From positions 45,843 to 109,842 of the forward strand of contig JAGFIU010000053.1 of the NCBI GenBank assembly GCA_024103355.1: DNA of 64,000 nucleotides, given 5' to 3'. This document shows, in pieces, positions 1-8,813 of this stretch. The notes beneath the pieces are model-generated. The model did not search any database. It saw only the letters and a program-made list of their open reading frames with translations, and was not told where the DNA came from. The stretch is from Bacteroidota bacterium. Its GTDB lineage: Bacteria; Bacteroidota; Bacteroidia; NS11-12g; UBA955. Numbering within the stretch: the stretch's first letter is position 1; each line of letters begins with the position of its first letter. The position numbers were made by a program, and so were the translations under genes.

Positions 1-1170
1 CCGCACCCGGATGTTAATGCGATAGCAAGTGCCTTGGCGCAAAACAAAAACTTTGAAGTTATTTCAAAACCGGCACAAAATACGGAAGCCTCCGATTTAA
101 AAGAAGTTAGTCTTATTGTTGGGCATCAATTTCCTTCAGGCAATGCCAAAGATGCGCGTCTGATGAGCGATATACGCAGTAAAAAAATGGCTTTTTGGGA
201 GATAGTTGGTGCACAGAGCCCTGTTGACAGATTGAGTGATTTTTTCCCTGAAATGAGGATTCAACGCAGAGGTAATTCATGGAATGATGCGCAACCTAAT
301 TTGAATCCGCATTTTAATGCATTTTCATTTTCAGAAAAATTAATTGAACAAAGTCCTGATTGGCCTCCCGTTATAGCTCCATTCGGACAATACAGCACCC
401 AATCAAAGTTGGATGTTTTGGCGTATCAAACCGTTAATAAAATTAAGACTGACTATCCTTTGATTGCGTTTTCAGAAAATGAAGGAGTTAAAACAGGTTG
501 GACTTTTGGTGAAGGAATGTGGCGTTGGAGAATGACTGATTTTGCTCGAAATAACAGCCCTGAACTTTTTGATGAATTGGTTAACAAAATTGCCCGATTC
601 CTGATGGTAAAAGAAGACAAACGCAGGTTCAGGGTTTATCCTGTCAAAAACGAGTTTGAAGAAGATGAGTCGGTGAAATTGCAAGGAGAGCTTTTTGTCC
701 GGAATTTTGAACCCATTACAGATGCCGAAATTATGATTACCCTTACCAATGAACAAGGAAAGGACTTTAGTTATCGAATGAGCCGCTCGGCCTCAGCAAA
801 CGGCTACGAGTTGGATGCAGGAAATTTTGAAGCAGGATATTATACTTTCAAAGCCGAAGTAACAGGAAGACCCGAATTTGAAAAAATTAAAGGCGGTTTT
901 TTGATTAAACCGGTTCAGATTGAACTTACACAACTCAAAGCCGATTTTAGTGTTTTGAGAGAATGGTCTGCCAAAACAGAAGGCAAATTCTTCTATAAAA
1001 ACCAATTTGATGCATTAGAAAAAGCAATCAGAAATGATATGAGGATTAAGCCATTAATAAAGACCAAAACCAAAATTCAAGAGTTGGTTAAAATCAAATA
1101 CATCCTACTGTTGATTGCTTTGCTTTTGAGTATAGAATGGTTTATAAGAAAGTGGGAGGGGGGTTACTAA
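1..1170 (+). CDS. C-terminal part of a membrane-anchored VWA/BatA-like protein (5' end outside window)
   Basis: The reading frame is open from base 1, so this is the last ~389 residues of a longer protein; the first in-window TTG at 34 is internal. Most of it looks extracytoplasmic: a Trp-rich alpha/beta-like part (WPPVIAPFG, FGEGMWRWR) followed by beta-rich repeats around KLQGELFVRNFEPITDAEI. It ends in one hydrophobic helix (IKYILLLIALLLSIEWFIRK) and a short basic tail. From memory, this helix-WFxRK ending and the HPDxxA motif at the left edge occur in large Bacteroidota membrane proteins annotated as VWA-domain or glutamine-amidotransferase-like proteins. The defining N-terminal domain is not visible, so the family call is tentative. 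It ends 102 bp before the TonB-dependent receptor gene on the same strand. Confidence 0.6.
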   Translation, partial: PHPDVNAIASALAQNKNFEVISKPAQNTEASDLKEVSLIVGHQFPSGNAKDARLMSDIRSKKMAFWEIVGAQSPVDRLSDFFPEMRIQRRGNSWNDAQPNLNPHFNAFSFSEKLIEQSPDWPPVIAPFGQYSTQSKLDVLAYQTVNKIKTDYPLIAFSENEGVKTGWTFGEGMWRWRMTDFARNNSPELFDELVNKIARFLMVKEDKRRFRVYPVKNEFEEDESVKLQGELFVRNFEPITDAEIMITLTNEQGKDFSYRMSRSASANGYELDAGNFEAGYYTFKAEVTGRPEFEKIKGGFLIKPVQIELTQLKADFSVLREWSAKTEGKFFYKNQFDALEKAIRNDMRIKPLIKTKTKIQELVKIKYILLLIALLLSIEWFIRKWEGGY

Positions 1171-1229
1171 GACCTTATTTTCTTTAAAAAACTTACTTAA
1201 TCGCACAGCTTGACTTGTTTTTTTTTCGC

Positions 1230-1259
1230 TTTGTAAATAAAGAAAATTAACCACATTTG
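1230..1259 (+). promoter_or_regulatory. candidate promoter of the TonB-dependent receptor gene
   Basis: TTTG at 1230-1233 is followed after 18 nt by CACATTTG at 1252-1259, one mismatch from the Bacteroidota -7 box TAnnTTTG. The ATG at 1273 lies 13 nt downstream. The mismatch in the TA makes this a weak call. Confidence 0.35.
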
Positions 1260-1272
1260 CGCCCCAATCTTT

Positions 1273-3174
1273 ATGAAAGCAAAAATCAATTTTGTAACAT
1301 CGTTATTCCTTTCAAGTTTCTTGTGTAATAGTGCAAGTTCTCTTGCACAATCCGACACCGGTTCATATAAACTTGAGGATGTTGTTATCCAAAGTGAAAG
1401 AATGGATATCCCTTTCTCCAAACAGAATCGCGATATTGTAATATTGGATTCAAAAGCAATCAAAGACATGCCGGTTCAATCACTTAACGAAATCTTGGGA
1501 TATATATCAGGAGTTGACCTCAGACAAAGAGGTCCTTGGGGCGGACAAGCAGATGTGAGTATTAACGGAGGTACATTTGACCAAACCTTGATTTTGCTTA
1601 ATGGTGTCAGAATCATCGACCCGCAAACAGGACATAATATGATGAATCTACCCATCAATCCGCAGATTATTGATAGAATTGAAATCATGAAAGGGGCCGC
1701 TGCAAGTGCTTATGGTATCAATGCTTTGAGTGGTGTAATCAACATTGTTACAAAAAATCCTGACGAAAATAATGTGTGGGTGGATGTTAGTTCCGGCAGT
1801 TCATTCCGCTCGGACACAAGCAACAATAAGATGTATGGAGGAACTAATCTGAATGTTTCTGCTAGTTTTAACAACAAAAATATGAGGCATTTAATCTCCT
1901 TATCTTCTCTGAACAGCTCAGGATATCGATACAATACTGCTATGTCTAATCAAAAAGCGTATTATCAAAATCAAATTGATTTGAAAAACCAAAACACAAT
2001 AAGACTTATGGGTGGTTTTGTGTATAATGATTTTGGAGCAAATGCTTTCTATGCAGCTCCGGGTGATATCGAATCAAGGGAGATTGTGCAGACCGGACTT
2101 GCTGCCGCTAAAGGAGATTTCAAGATAAGCAAATTGTGGAACTTTCGTCCAAGCCTTAGTTATCGCTATGGCTATGACGACTATATTTATATAAGAAAGA
2201 AACCTTCTGTATATCGCAATCAACATTTCACACATGTGGCAGAGGCTTCTCTGAACAACATGATAAAAACCCGCATCGGAATAATTGGATTTGGTGCAGA
2301 ATATAGGTTTGAAACTATCAGAAGTAATAGTTTGGGTAAAAGAGAAAGAAATAATTTTGGATTTTATGCTAATTATAGTTTTGAAAGAATAAAGAACCTG
2401 ACTTCCAATATTGGGGCGTATCTTAATTATAGCAAGCATTTTGGTTGGAAACTGTTACCTTCTTTAGATGCCGGATATCAAATCAATGAGAAATGGAGAG
2501 TGTTTTCCAATATTGGTACAGGAACGCGAATACCCACTTATACCGATTGGTATTACAAGGGTCCTCAGAATATCGGAAACAGTAATTTGATGCCCGAAAA
2601 TGCAATCCACTCTGAGTTGGGAGCGAGGTTTAATAACAAGAAAAACCTAAGAATGTCACTCATTGCTTTTCATCACACTACAACCGATTTTATAGATTGG
2701 ACAAAAGACAGCCTTGCGGCACCATGGCAACCGGAGAATTTCCAAACCATTACATTCAATGGAATCACGGCTGCTGCAGATTATATTTCTAAACAAGGAT
2801 TTATACATCCTGAAAACAAACTTTTACTCGGAGTTTCTTATACACGATTGGAACCTAAAATTGAATCAATAAACAATGAAGTGCCGGTTATTTCACACTA
2901 TGCGTTAGAAAATCTTACCGACCAACTCATAATCCATCTTGGAATAAAGTTCAAACAAAGCTATTCTGCCACGATTGCAGGGAGATATGAACAAAGAATA
3001 AGAAAGCAAGATTACTGGTTGTTAGATGCAAAATTCGATGTCAGTTTTGGAAATTTTATTGCCTATCTGAATTTGAATAATTTATTGAATATAACCTATA
3101 TAGAAGCCGGTGCGGTACCACTTCCAGGCAGATGGGTTAGTGTGGGTCTGATGTGGCAGATGAAAAAGCAATAG
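1273..3174 (+). CDS. TonB-dependent outer-membrane receptor
   Basis: A 633-residue outer-membrane receptor that would import a bound substrate using TonB energy. It has a signal peptide (about residues 1-25, cut near SLAQS). A plug domain (about 35-160) carries the usual motifs: LNEILGYISGVDLRQRG, INGGTFDQTLILLNGVRI, and RIEIMKGAAASAYGINALSGVINIVTK just before the barrel. The rest is a beta-barrel, ending in the typical LNNLLNITYIEAGAVPLPGRW segment. There is no N-terminal carboxypeptidase-like domain and no SusD partner next to it, so it is not a classic SusC. Size and plug resemble BtuB/FepA-like receptors, but the ligand cannot be read from sequence. Its stop codon directly abuts the stop of the convergent pdxH. 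Confidence 0.88.
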   Translation: MKAKINFVTSLFLSSFLCNSASSLAQSDTGSYKLEDVVIQSERMDIPFSKQNRDIVILDSKAIKDMPVQSLNEILGYISGVDLRQRGPWGGQADVSINGGTFDQTLILLNGVRIIDPQTGHNMMNLPINPQIIDRIEIMKGAAASAYGINALSGVINIVTKNPDENNVWVDVSSGSSFRSDTSNNKMYGGTNLNVSASFNNKNMRHLISLSSLNSSGYRYNTAMSNQKAYYQNQIDLKNQNTIRLMGGFVYNDFGANAFYAAPGDIESREIVQTGLAAAKGDFKISKLWNFRPSLSYRYGYDDYIYIRKKPSVYRNQHFTHVAEASLNNMIKTRIGIIGFGAEYRFETIRSNSLGKRERNNFGFYANYSFERIKNLTSNIGAYLNYSKHFGWKLLPSLDAGYQINEKWRVFSNIGTGTRIPTYTDWYYKGPQNIGNSNLMPENAIHSELGARFNNKKNLRMSLIAFHHTTTDFIDWTKDSLAAPWQPENFQTITFNGITAAADYISKQGFIHPENKLLLGVSYTRLEPKIESINNEVPVISHYALENLTDQLIIHLGIKFKQSYSATIAGRYEQRIRKQDYWLLDAKFDVSFGNFIAYLNLNNLLNITYIEAGAVPLPGRWVSVGLMWQMKKQ

Positions 3175-3816
3175 TTAAGGGAATAACCTGCTTTTTATCC
3201 AAACTCCTTCTTTTAAATCATAACAAATTCTGTCGTGTAGGCGACTGCTTCTGCCTTGCCAAAATTCAAAATGATTTGGAATAAGTCTGAAACCACCCCA
3301 ATTTTCGGGTCGTTGAACCTGCTTGGGATGTGTTTTGTGAAGATTTTCAAAAATGAGTTCCAATTCTTCTCTACTTTTTAGAATAGAGCTTTGTGCAGAG
3401 GCGATTGCACCCAATTGACTTTCAAAAGGGCGTGAATGAAAGTATTCATCACTTTCGGCTGCACTCACTTTTTCTACTTTGCCTCTGATTCTGATTTGAC
3501 GAGCAATGTCTAACCAAAGCAAACTCATGGCAGCATAAGGTGTTTTCAGCAATTCTTTGCCTTTGGTAGAATTGTAATTTGTATAAAAAATAAAGCCGGA
3601 ATCAACCCCTTTGAGTAAAACGGTTCGCAAATTAGGATAGCCGTTTTCGTCAACAGTAGCAAGATTCAGCGCATTGGGTTCGAGAATATGACATTCCAAC
3701 GCATGGTTAAACCATTTGTCAAATTGAATAAATGGATTGGAATCAGCATCCTTCTCATCAAAAGGAGCCTGCATATAATTTTGTCTAAGATTTTGAAGGG
3801 TTTCTTTGTCCAACAT
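3175..3816 (-). CDS. pdxH: pyridoxamine 5'-phosphate oxidase
   Basis: FMN-dependent oxidation of pyridoxamine or pyridoxine 5'-phosphate to pyridoxal 5'-phosphate (vitamin B6 salvage, cytosol). Family motifs: RTVLLKG (about 64-70) and FYTNYNSTKGKEL (about 77-89) for FMN/phosphate binding, RQIRIRGKVEKV, SRPFESQLGAIAS, WGGFRLIP, and the C-terminal WQGRSSRLHDR with RLFP at the very end. The frame is open further upstream to 3936, but those ~40 residues are Cys/Arg-rich, unlike the family, and overlap the divergent mnmA start. The ATG at 3816 gives 213 residues, the normal PdxH length. A -7 box lies only 5 nt upstream of it, so the transcript may be leaderless. Confidence 0.95.
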   Translation of the reverse strand: MLDKETLQNLRQNYMQAPFDEKDADSNPFIQFDKWFNHALECHILEPNALNLATVDENGYPNLRTVLLKGVDSGFIFYTNYNSTKGKELLKTPYAAMSLLWLDIARQIRIRGKVEKVSAAESDEYFHSRPFESQLGAIASAQSSILKSREELELIFENLHKTHPKQVQRPENWGGFRLIPNHFEFWQGRSSRLHDRICYDLKEGVWIKSRLFP

Positions 3817-3821
3817 TGGTA

Positions 3822-3829
3822 CAAAAGTA
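3822..3829 (-). promoter_or_regulatory. -7 box of pdxH
   Basis: On the minus strand this reads TACTTTTG, a perfect TAnnTTTG. It ends 5 nt before the pdxH ATG (3816), so transcription would start at or next to the start codon. Confidence 0.5.
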
Positions 3830-3842
3830 GCACAGAACAACC

Positions 3843-3850
3843 TATTTTTG
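3843..3850 (+). promoter_or_regulatory. -7 box of mnmA
   Basis: TATTTTTG, a perfect TAnnTTTG, lies 16 nt upstream of the mnmA ATG at 3867. It forms a tight divergent promoter pair with the pdxH box at 3822-3829. Confidence 0.5.
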
Positions 3851-3866
3851 CAGCAGTTTTTGAAAC

Positions 3867-5081
3867 ATGGAAAATGCGGTCGGGAAAACGGTTGTTGTGG
3901 GCTTGTCAGGAGGCGTTGATTCTTCCGTATCTGCATTGTTGCTCAAAGAACAAGGCTACAATGTGATTGGAATTTTTATGCGTAATTGGAATGACCCGAC
4001 AGTATTAATTGATGACGAGTGTCCATGGGTGGAAGATAGCAATGACGCTATGATGGTTGCCGATAAACTTGAAATTCCTTTTCAAACCCTGGATTTAAGT
4101 GAACAGTACAAACAGCGGATTGTTGATTATATGTTTTCGGAATACGAAGCAGGAAGAACGCCAAATCCGGATGTGCTTTGTAATCGAGAGATTAAATTTG
4201 ATGTTTTTCTGAAAGCAGCCTTAAAATTGGGAGCGGATTATGTTGCGACCGGACATTATTGTCAAAAAAATGAACAAATAATTGATGGCAAAGCAATTTT
4301 TTCCCTGATTGCAGGAGCCGATAAAAATAAAGACCAAAGCTATTTTTTGTGTCAGATTACACAAGAGCAACTTTCGCGAATTTTGTTCCCGATAGGACAT
4401 TTGCAAAAGCACGAAGTAAGGGAGTTGGCTCATCGTGCAGGGTTGATTACTGCGGGAAAAAAAGACTCTCAAGGATTGTGTTTTATTGGTAAAATAAGCC
4501 TTCCTGATTTTTTACAAAGACGTTTGGCGACAAAAAAGGGTGTTGTGGTTGAAATAGAAAAAGATTCTCCTGTTTTCAAAAGAAGAAAAGATGCTAAACC
4601 CACAGATGAAACTTCTGAAGAGTATCTGAAATGGTTATGTGAGCGTTGGCATTTTGTAAAAGAGGATGGGAGTGTAATAGGGGAGCATAACGGAGCACAT
4701 TTCTATACAGTAGGTCAACGCAGAGGGTTAAATATAGGAGGGAAACCCTTGCCTATATTTGTTTTAGCAATAGATGTAAGCAATAATATTATCTATGTAG
4801 GGCAAGGGGAGAAGCATCGGGGTTTGTCAGGAACCGGATTGTTTATGAATCATTCGGATATATCTTTTGTCAGAGAAGATTTAGCACCTGCTTTGAATAC
4901 CTCACTAAGAGTAAAAACACGTATCAGATATAGGCAACCACTTTTTGAAGCAGAATTGTTTCACAGACATGATGGTTATTACCTTGTTTTTGATAATATG
5001 CAATACGCAGTAGCTCCCGGACAGTTCGCAGCATTTTATATCAATGCTGAACTTATTGGCAGCGGTGCTATTGCGCCATAA
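3867..5081 (+). CDS. mnmA: tRNA-specific 2-thiouridylase MnmA
   Basis: Catalyses ATP-dependent 2-thiolation of U34 in tRNAs for Lys, Glu and Gln. The PP-loop motif SGGVDSS is at residues 14-20. Catalytic cysteines are C105 (NPDVLCNREIKFD) and C205 (SQGLCFIGK). ATGHYC (127-132) and the C-terminal FYTVGQRRGLNIGG motif are present. At 404 residues it is some 35-40 longer than the E. coli enzyme because of an insert at about 225-262 (FKRRKDAKPTDETSEEYLKWL) before GEHNGAHFYTVGQRRG. I believe this insert is typical of Bacteroidota MnmA. It is monocistronic and divergent from pdxH. Confidence 0.96.
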   Translation: MENAVGKTVVVGLSGGVDSSVSALLLKEQGYNVIGIFMRNWNDPTVLIDDECPWVEDSNDAMMVADKLEIPFQTLDLSEQYKQRIVDYMFSEYEAGRTPNPDVLCNREIKFDVFLKAALKLGADYVATGHYCQKNEQIIDGKAIFSLIAGADKNKDQSYFLCQITQEQLSRILFPIGHLQKHEVRELAHRAGLITAGKKDSQGLCFIGKISLPDFLQRRLATKKGVVVEIEKDSPVFKRRKDAKPTDETSEEYLKWLCERWHFVKEDGSVIGEHNGAHFYTVGQRRGLNIGGKPLPIFVLAIDVSNNIIYVGQGEKHRGLSGTGLFMNHSDISFVREDLAPALNTSLRVKTRIRYRQPLFEAELFHRHDGYYLVFDNMQYAVAPGQFAAFYINAELIGSGAIAP

Positions 5082-5180
5082 AGACAAATTAGGTTTTATG
5101 GTAAAAATTTTCTGAAAAAATACTAATTTATTCAATAGTGATTTTGAGAATCATACTGATGAGTTTATTACATGTTGATT

Positions 5181-7205
5181 TTACTTCTCATTAATTATTA
5201 ACTTTTGAGAGCTAAATTGTCCGTCCTTAGCTACAACTGAAATAAAATAAACTCCTTGCGAAAGCCCGTTAAGTGAAATATTAAACCGGGTTATTTCATT
5301 TTGATTAGGTTGACTTTTGTAAACTACTTTTCCAAAAATATCTGTTATTTTTATTTCTTTGATACCGTTCTCACTTGTCAGATTTAATTCAATTGCACCA
5401 TTAGTTGGATTTGGGAAAATTGTAAAGTTGAATGAGATATATTCAGGAGTTTTTTTACTCAATATATCAATTGTATTTCCATTGTTATTAAAAGGCACTA
5501 CCATTGCAGGTTCATGGTTAAAACCACAATCGTCAATAAATGGCGTGCATGGTGCTATTTGAAAACTTACTCGGTTTTGGTTGCCAAATTGAAAAAACGT
5601 GGTATATACACCAGTAGTACCTATTCTGTTAGGTGCATTAATTCTAAAGCCAGAATTAATAGTAATTCTATTACCTGCACGAATTACGTAATCAGAATTA
5701 TGCCGAGGTGTAAAAAACGCTGGTGGAGAATTCTCAATACTTGTTTCGGCAATATTTGCAACGTTGACCACATTATTAGCCTGAATGATTATTTCGTTCT
5801 TAACCTGCCAGTCATTTCCCGGAAAGAAACTTCCATTAAGGTCTATTATATCCTGGCAAGCGGAAATAGGGTCAATCCCAACATGTGTAAGCGCATCCGA
5901 ATTTCCCGGAGCCAAGTGTGGTTGCATTTCATCCCATGATTGGCTCAGCTTGCTGTAAAAGAAATTGGCATCATCCTCGCAATCATCTTCTTCATGCCAA
6001 CTCCAAGATAGAACCCCCCCCACCTCTCTTGTTGACACAAACAATGGTGAACCAGATGACCCTCCTTCAGTGTAGCCAATATCCCAGTTTACTTTGATGC
6101 ATGATGATAGTAAAGGATTATTTCTTTCCCCTTGTGAGAACTTCTTTATATCTCCGGCAGGGTGATGAATGCCAACTGCAATATCATCATTCGGTAATGA
6201 ACTGTATGCTCTTCTGTTCCAGCCACTATAAAACGAATTAAACTGTAAAGGTACTGCTTCATGGGCTCTCATTATTGCAATATCAGGACATCCAAAACCT
6301 GTTAATGTTTTTTCAAAATCCAACACATTTGCTCCGGTTATAAACATACGGTCGTTTCCGTTAGTGGAAGGATTACAGGTAATACTTTGGAAATTGAAAT
6401 AAAATAATACGGTGTTAAAATCATCAACACCATCAATACTGTGATGTGCAGTAAGGATTAAGGGGTCAAAATTATTGTTTGTGTTGTTTAGAAGTACTGC
6501 TGAAGAAACGGTTCTTCTTCCATTCTTTGTTTTTTCAAACTTAACAACACTTCTGATTTCATTACACCACTCATTGTACCATGGAGCGCAAATCACATTT
6601 TCATGACATTCCAATGCTCTGCCAAAATCATCTCTGTTTTTATAAACATGAATAAAACTCCTGATATTGAGTATATCAGCAAGCTGACCCAAAGTTCTTT
6701 TCTTTCGGTTTAGCTCTATTACAATTTCATTATCCCAAATCCGACCCGAGACAAACACCCCATTTGCTTTATTATTCAGTTTGCCGAAAGCCCCTAAAAA
6801 GTCTGCTGTATCATCAGGGCTGTAAATATAAAGCTTTGAGTCTTCCTGCAAATTAAAGTGACTAAAAATTACATTAAGTGCCTGTGCAGTAGGAGAATTT
6901 ATTCGTAATCTGTAAATTTCAAATTCTTCAACCCCGTCAATAATTACAGACTTCATGCTATTCTGAAAAAAGTCCAGTTCGAAATCCACATCAATTGCAA
7001 AGTTTAATTTACACTCCAGGCAGGTGTCAGATTGAATTAACTCCTCATTGTTAATAAAAGGCAGGTTAAATACAGGAATACCGGCAGGTGGTAATTCATA
7101 AGCAAAACTGGCAGGGAAACCCGGTACTGAAACCTGTGAAAAACTTCTGAATGTTAGTAACATCAGAAGCAGTAACAAACTACATCTCTTATTCATATTT
7201 TTCAT
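5181..7205 (-). CDS. secreted lysyl-endopeptidase-like serine protease with T9SS sorting domain
   Basis: A 674-residue secreted protein with a signal peptide (about 1-24). A region of about 175 residues follows, then a trypsin-fold protease domain (about 195-450). The putative catalytic triad is H255 (LTAHHS), D308 (CPDIAIMRA) and S384 (EGGSSGSPLF). GSSGSP instead of GDSGGP is the motif of lysyl endopeptidases (Achromobacter protease I type, S1). A linker/beta region (about 455-590) precedes the T9SS type A C-terminal domain (about 598-674: FPNPTNGAIELNL, then GLSQGVYFISVV). It would be exported by Sec, cross the outer membrane by T9SS, and be anchored or released. It is the last gene of a four-gene operon and overlaps the preceding lipoprotein gene by 4 nt, which suggests coupled translation. 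Cleavage specificity is inferred from family resemblance only. Confidence 0.85.
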   Translation of the reverse strand: MKNMNKRCSLLLLLMLLTFRSFSQVSVPGFPASFAYELPPAGIPVFNLPFINNEELIQSDTCLECKLNFAIDVDFELDFFQNSMKSVIIDGVEEFEIYRLRINSPTAQALNVIFSHFNLQEDSKLYIYSPDDTADFLGAFGKLNNKANGVFVSGRIWDNEIVIELNRKKRTLGQLADILNIRSFIHVYKNRDDFGRALECHENVICAPWYNEWCNEIRSVVKFEKTKNGRRTVSSAVLLNNTNNNFDPLILTAHHSIDGVDDFNTVLFYFNFQSITCNPSTNGNDRMFITGANVLDFEKTLTGFGCPDIAIMRAHEAVPLQFNSFYSGWNRRAYSSLPNDDIAVGIHHPAGDIKKFSQGERNNPLLSSCIKVNWDIGYTEGGSSGSPLFVSTREVGGVLSWSWHEEDDCEDDANFFYSKLSQSWDEMQPHLAPGNSDALTHVGIDPISACQDIIDLNGSFFPGNDWQVKNEIIIQANNVVNVANIAETSIENSPPAFFTPRHNSDYVIRAGNRITINSGFRINAPNRIGTTGVYTTFFQFGNQNRVSFQIAPCTPFIDDCGFNHEPAMVVPFNNNGNTIDILSKKTPEYISFNFTIFPNPTNGAIELNLTSENGIKEIKITDIFGKVVYKSQPNQNEITRFNISLNGLSQGVYFISVVAKDGQFSSQKLIINEK

Positions 7206-7783
7206 GGCTTTTCAACATTAATTAACTGAAATACATTCCTAATCGCATTTCCCTCCATATTATTAAACAAGACAACTCCCAAGCCTTTGCTGATATATAC
7301 CCCCGACAAGTATTGTGTCCCACTTAAAGTTGTAATTACTTTATAATAAATTTTCTTGTGCAATACAACGCTATCATAATAATTAAGCCATTCTCCCCAC
7401 TCTCCATCGTAATTTTCAAAAGTTACAGCCCCTGAACCTGTGACATCTGTGTACATGTTAATATAAAAAGAATTCTTTATACCTCTGCCTACTGAAACTT
7501 TAAAATCCCTTGATTTTCGGGCTTTGTAGTGAAGTATATACCCTTTTTCCAAAACCCCTTTTCTGTTTGTGTCATAGGGTTCTCTCTTTATCAACTCTAT
7601 GGTATCAAAGTTTGAATTGTCCAGCGTGTCCTGATATATCCATTTTGTTCCCACTTCATAATCCACAAAATAGGCTTTCATTTCGGGGGATATGTCTAAA
7701 GTGCTTGTAATCTTTGGCTCTTTGTCCTTGCAACCACTAATGGCAATAAGTGCCAAACATAGTATAGTTAATGATGTTCTCAT
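7202..7783 (-). CDS. lipoprotein, paralogue of the next upstream gene
   Basis: A 193-residue lipoprotein: signal peptide with lipobox ISGC (C18), then a charged KDKEPKIT spacer. The mature domain has MKAYFVDYEVGTKWIYQDTLDNSNFDTIELI near its start and closes with GLGVVLFNNM and a short INVEKP tail. No known family is recognised. The same layout (MxxYFxxYEVGTKWIYxDTLDxxNFDTVELI) occurs in the neighbour at 7780-8370, and a distant version in the lipoprotein at 15742-16452. The first ~75 bp are almost identical in DNA to the neighbour, while the rest has diverged strongly. Start and stop overlap both neighbours by 4 nt (ATGA). Confidence 0.85.
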   Translation of the reverse strand: MRTSLTILCLALIAISGCKDKEPKITSTLDISPEMKAYFVDYEVGTKWIYQDTLDNSNFDTIELIKREPYDTNRKGVLEKGYILHYKARKSRDFKVSVGRGIKNSFYINMYTDVTGSGAVTFENYDGEWGEWLNYYDSVVLHKKIYYKVITTLSGTQYLSGVYISKGLGVVLFNNMEGNAIRNVFQLINVEKP

Positions 7784-8370
7784 GGCTTTATTGTTTTTAT
7801 TAAGTGGTAATTTCCTCCTTTACTTATACCTCCAGTATAGTCTCTAAACGTGAAATAGACAATACCATTATTTTTTGATACATGCACAAAAGAATACCCT
7901 CCGCCATCTGCTAAACTGCTAATGACCTGATAGTATTTTTCTGTTTTAATTTCGATACTATCATAATAAGTTATCCAATCAGCCCATTCACCATTATAAT
8001 TTTCAAAAGAAACTGCACCCGCAGCCGTTACCATAGGATCAACCTTTACAAAGTAGGTATTATTAACTCCGGGACTTACCCATACTTTAAAATCTTTTGA
8101 TTTAATTGGTTTATAATACAATTCATAACCCTTTTTTAAAGACGTACCATCCGTTACATCAAAGTGTTTCTTTGAAATTAATTCTACTGTATCAAAATTG
8201 TTTGCATCCAGAGTATCCCTATAAATCCATTTGGTTCCTACTTCGTAGTTTACAAAATAAGCCATCATTTCTTCCGAAAGTTCGTAGGTTTTGGTAATCT
8301 TTGGCTCTTTGTCCTTGCAACCACTAATGGTAATAAGTGCCAAACATAGTATAGTTAACGATGTTTTCAT
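7780..8370 (-). CDS. lipoprotein, paralogue of the next downstream gene
   Basis: A 196-residue lipoprotein with lipobox ISGC (C18) and a mature domain beginning EPKITKTYELSEEMMAYFVNYEVGTKWIYRDTLDANNFDTVELI. It is clearly paralogous to the gene at 7202-7783. A Tyr/Trp-rich middle (FENYNGEWADWITYYDS) matches FENYDGEWGEWLNYYDS in the paralogue. The lipid anchor puts it in the envelope; lipobox position +2 is Lys, so inner-membrane retention by an Asp+2 rule is not indicated. No function is recognised. Co-transcription with a secreted protease suggests a partner, chaperone or inhibitor role, but that is only inference. Confidence 0.85.
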   Translation of the reverse strand: MKTSLTILCLALITISGCKDKEPKITKTYELSEEMMAYFVNYEVGTKWIYRDTLDANNFDTVELISKKHFDVTDGTSLKKGYELYYKPIKSKDFKVWVSPGVNNTYFVKVDPMVTAAGAVSFENYNGEWADWITYYDSIEIKTEKYYQVISSLADGGGYSFVHVSKNNGIVYFTFRDYTGGISKGGNYHLIKTIKP

Positions 8371-8597
8371 GGCTTTTGTTTTTTAATAAGTTTTAAAATT
8401 TGTTCTTTTACAATCACTATTGCAAATATGGCAAGGGTTGCAATCAATAATCCATTTTCAGCTTGACTTTTAAATGATATTTGATAATAACCTGTACTAT
8501 TAGATTCAATTTTTTCTAATCTTTCTTTTAAGTTATCTATCTCTCTTTGTTGTGAAATGGTATGTAAAGTCAATGCAGTTAATGTATTTACTGCCAT
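8367..8597 (-). CDS. small single-pass membrane protein with coiled coil
   Basis: A 76-residue protein, first gene of the protease operon. Residues ~8-35 form an amphipathic, probably coiled-coil helix (HTISQQREIDNLKERLEKIES). A polar stretch follows, then one membrane helix (about 48-65: NGLLIATLAIFAIVIVKEQ) and a basic tail ending QKP. Its stop overlaps the next start as ATGA. It has no recognisable family. The ORF is supported by the operon architecture, the clear hydrophobic segment, and a candidate -7 box 55 nt upstream. Confidence 0.7.
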   Translation of the reverse strand: MAVNTLTALTLHTISQQREIDNLKERLEKIESNSTGYYQISFKSQAENGLLIATLAIFAIVIVKEQILKLIKKQKP

Positions 8598-8652
8598 AGA
8601 GTTTGATTGTGTGTAATTTCTTTTTCATATTCTCTTTTATTTATATAAAAAA

Positions 8653-8660
8653 CAAATGTA
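8653..8660 (-). promoter_or_regulatory. candidate -7 box of the lipoprotein-protease operon
   Basis: The minus strand reads TACATTTG, a perfect TAnnTTTG, 55 nt upstream of the first operon gene (ATG at 8597). No clear -33 element was found. Confidence 0.4.
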
Positions 8661-8734
8661 GCCATATTTTATTAATGCAGATAAATAGAATTTTATTTAT
8701 ATACATTGATAGGGAAAAATCTGCCTCATAATTT

Positions 8735-8742
8735 TATCTTTG
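8735..8742 (+). promoter_or_regulatory. candidate -7 box of the alpha/beta hydrolase gene
   Basis: TATCTTTG lies 71 nt upstream of the ATG at 8814. The leader between them contains a six-codon ORF (8776-8796, encoding MSKIAA). Confidence 0.4.
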
Positions 8743-8813
8743 CACTTTAATTTAAATTTATCAGCGAAACAAAAAATGAGTAAAATTGCTGCTTGAAGTA
8801 AAGCGTTGAAAAT

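Noticed and set aside
3817..3936. N-terminal extension of pdxH to 3936
   Set aside because: Cys/Arg-rich, unlike the family, overlaps the divergent mnmA and both -7 boxes; the ATG at 3816 gives the usual length.
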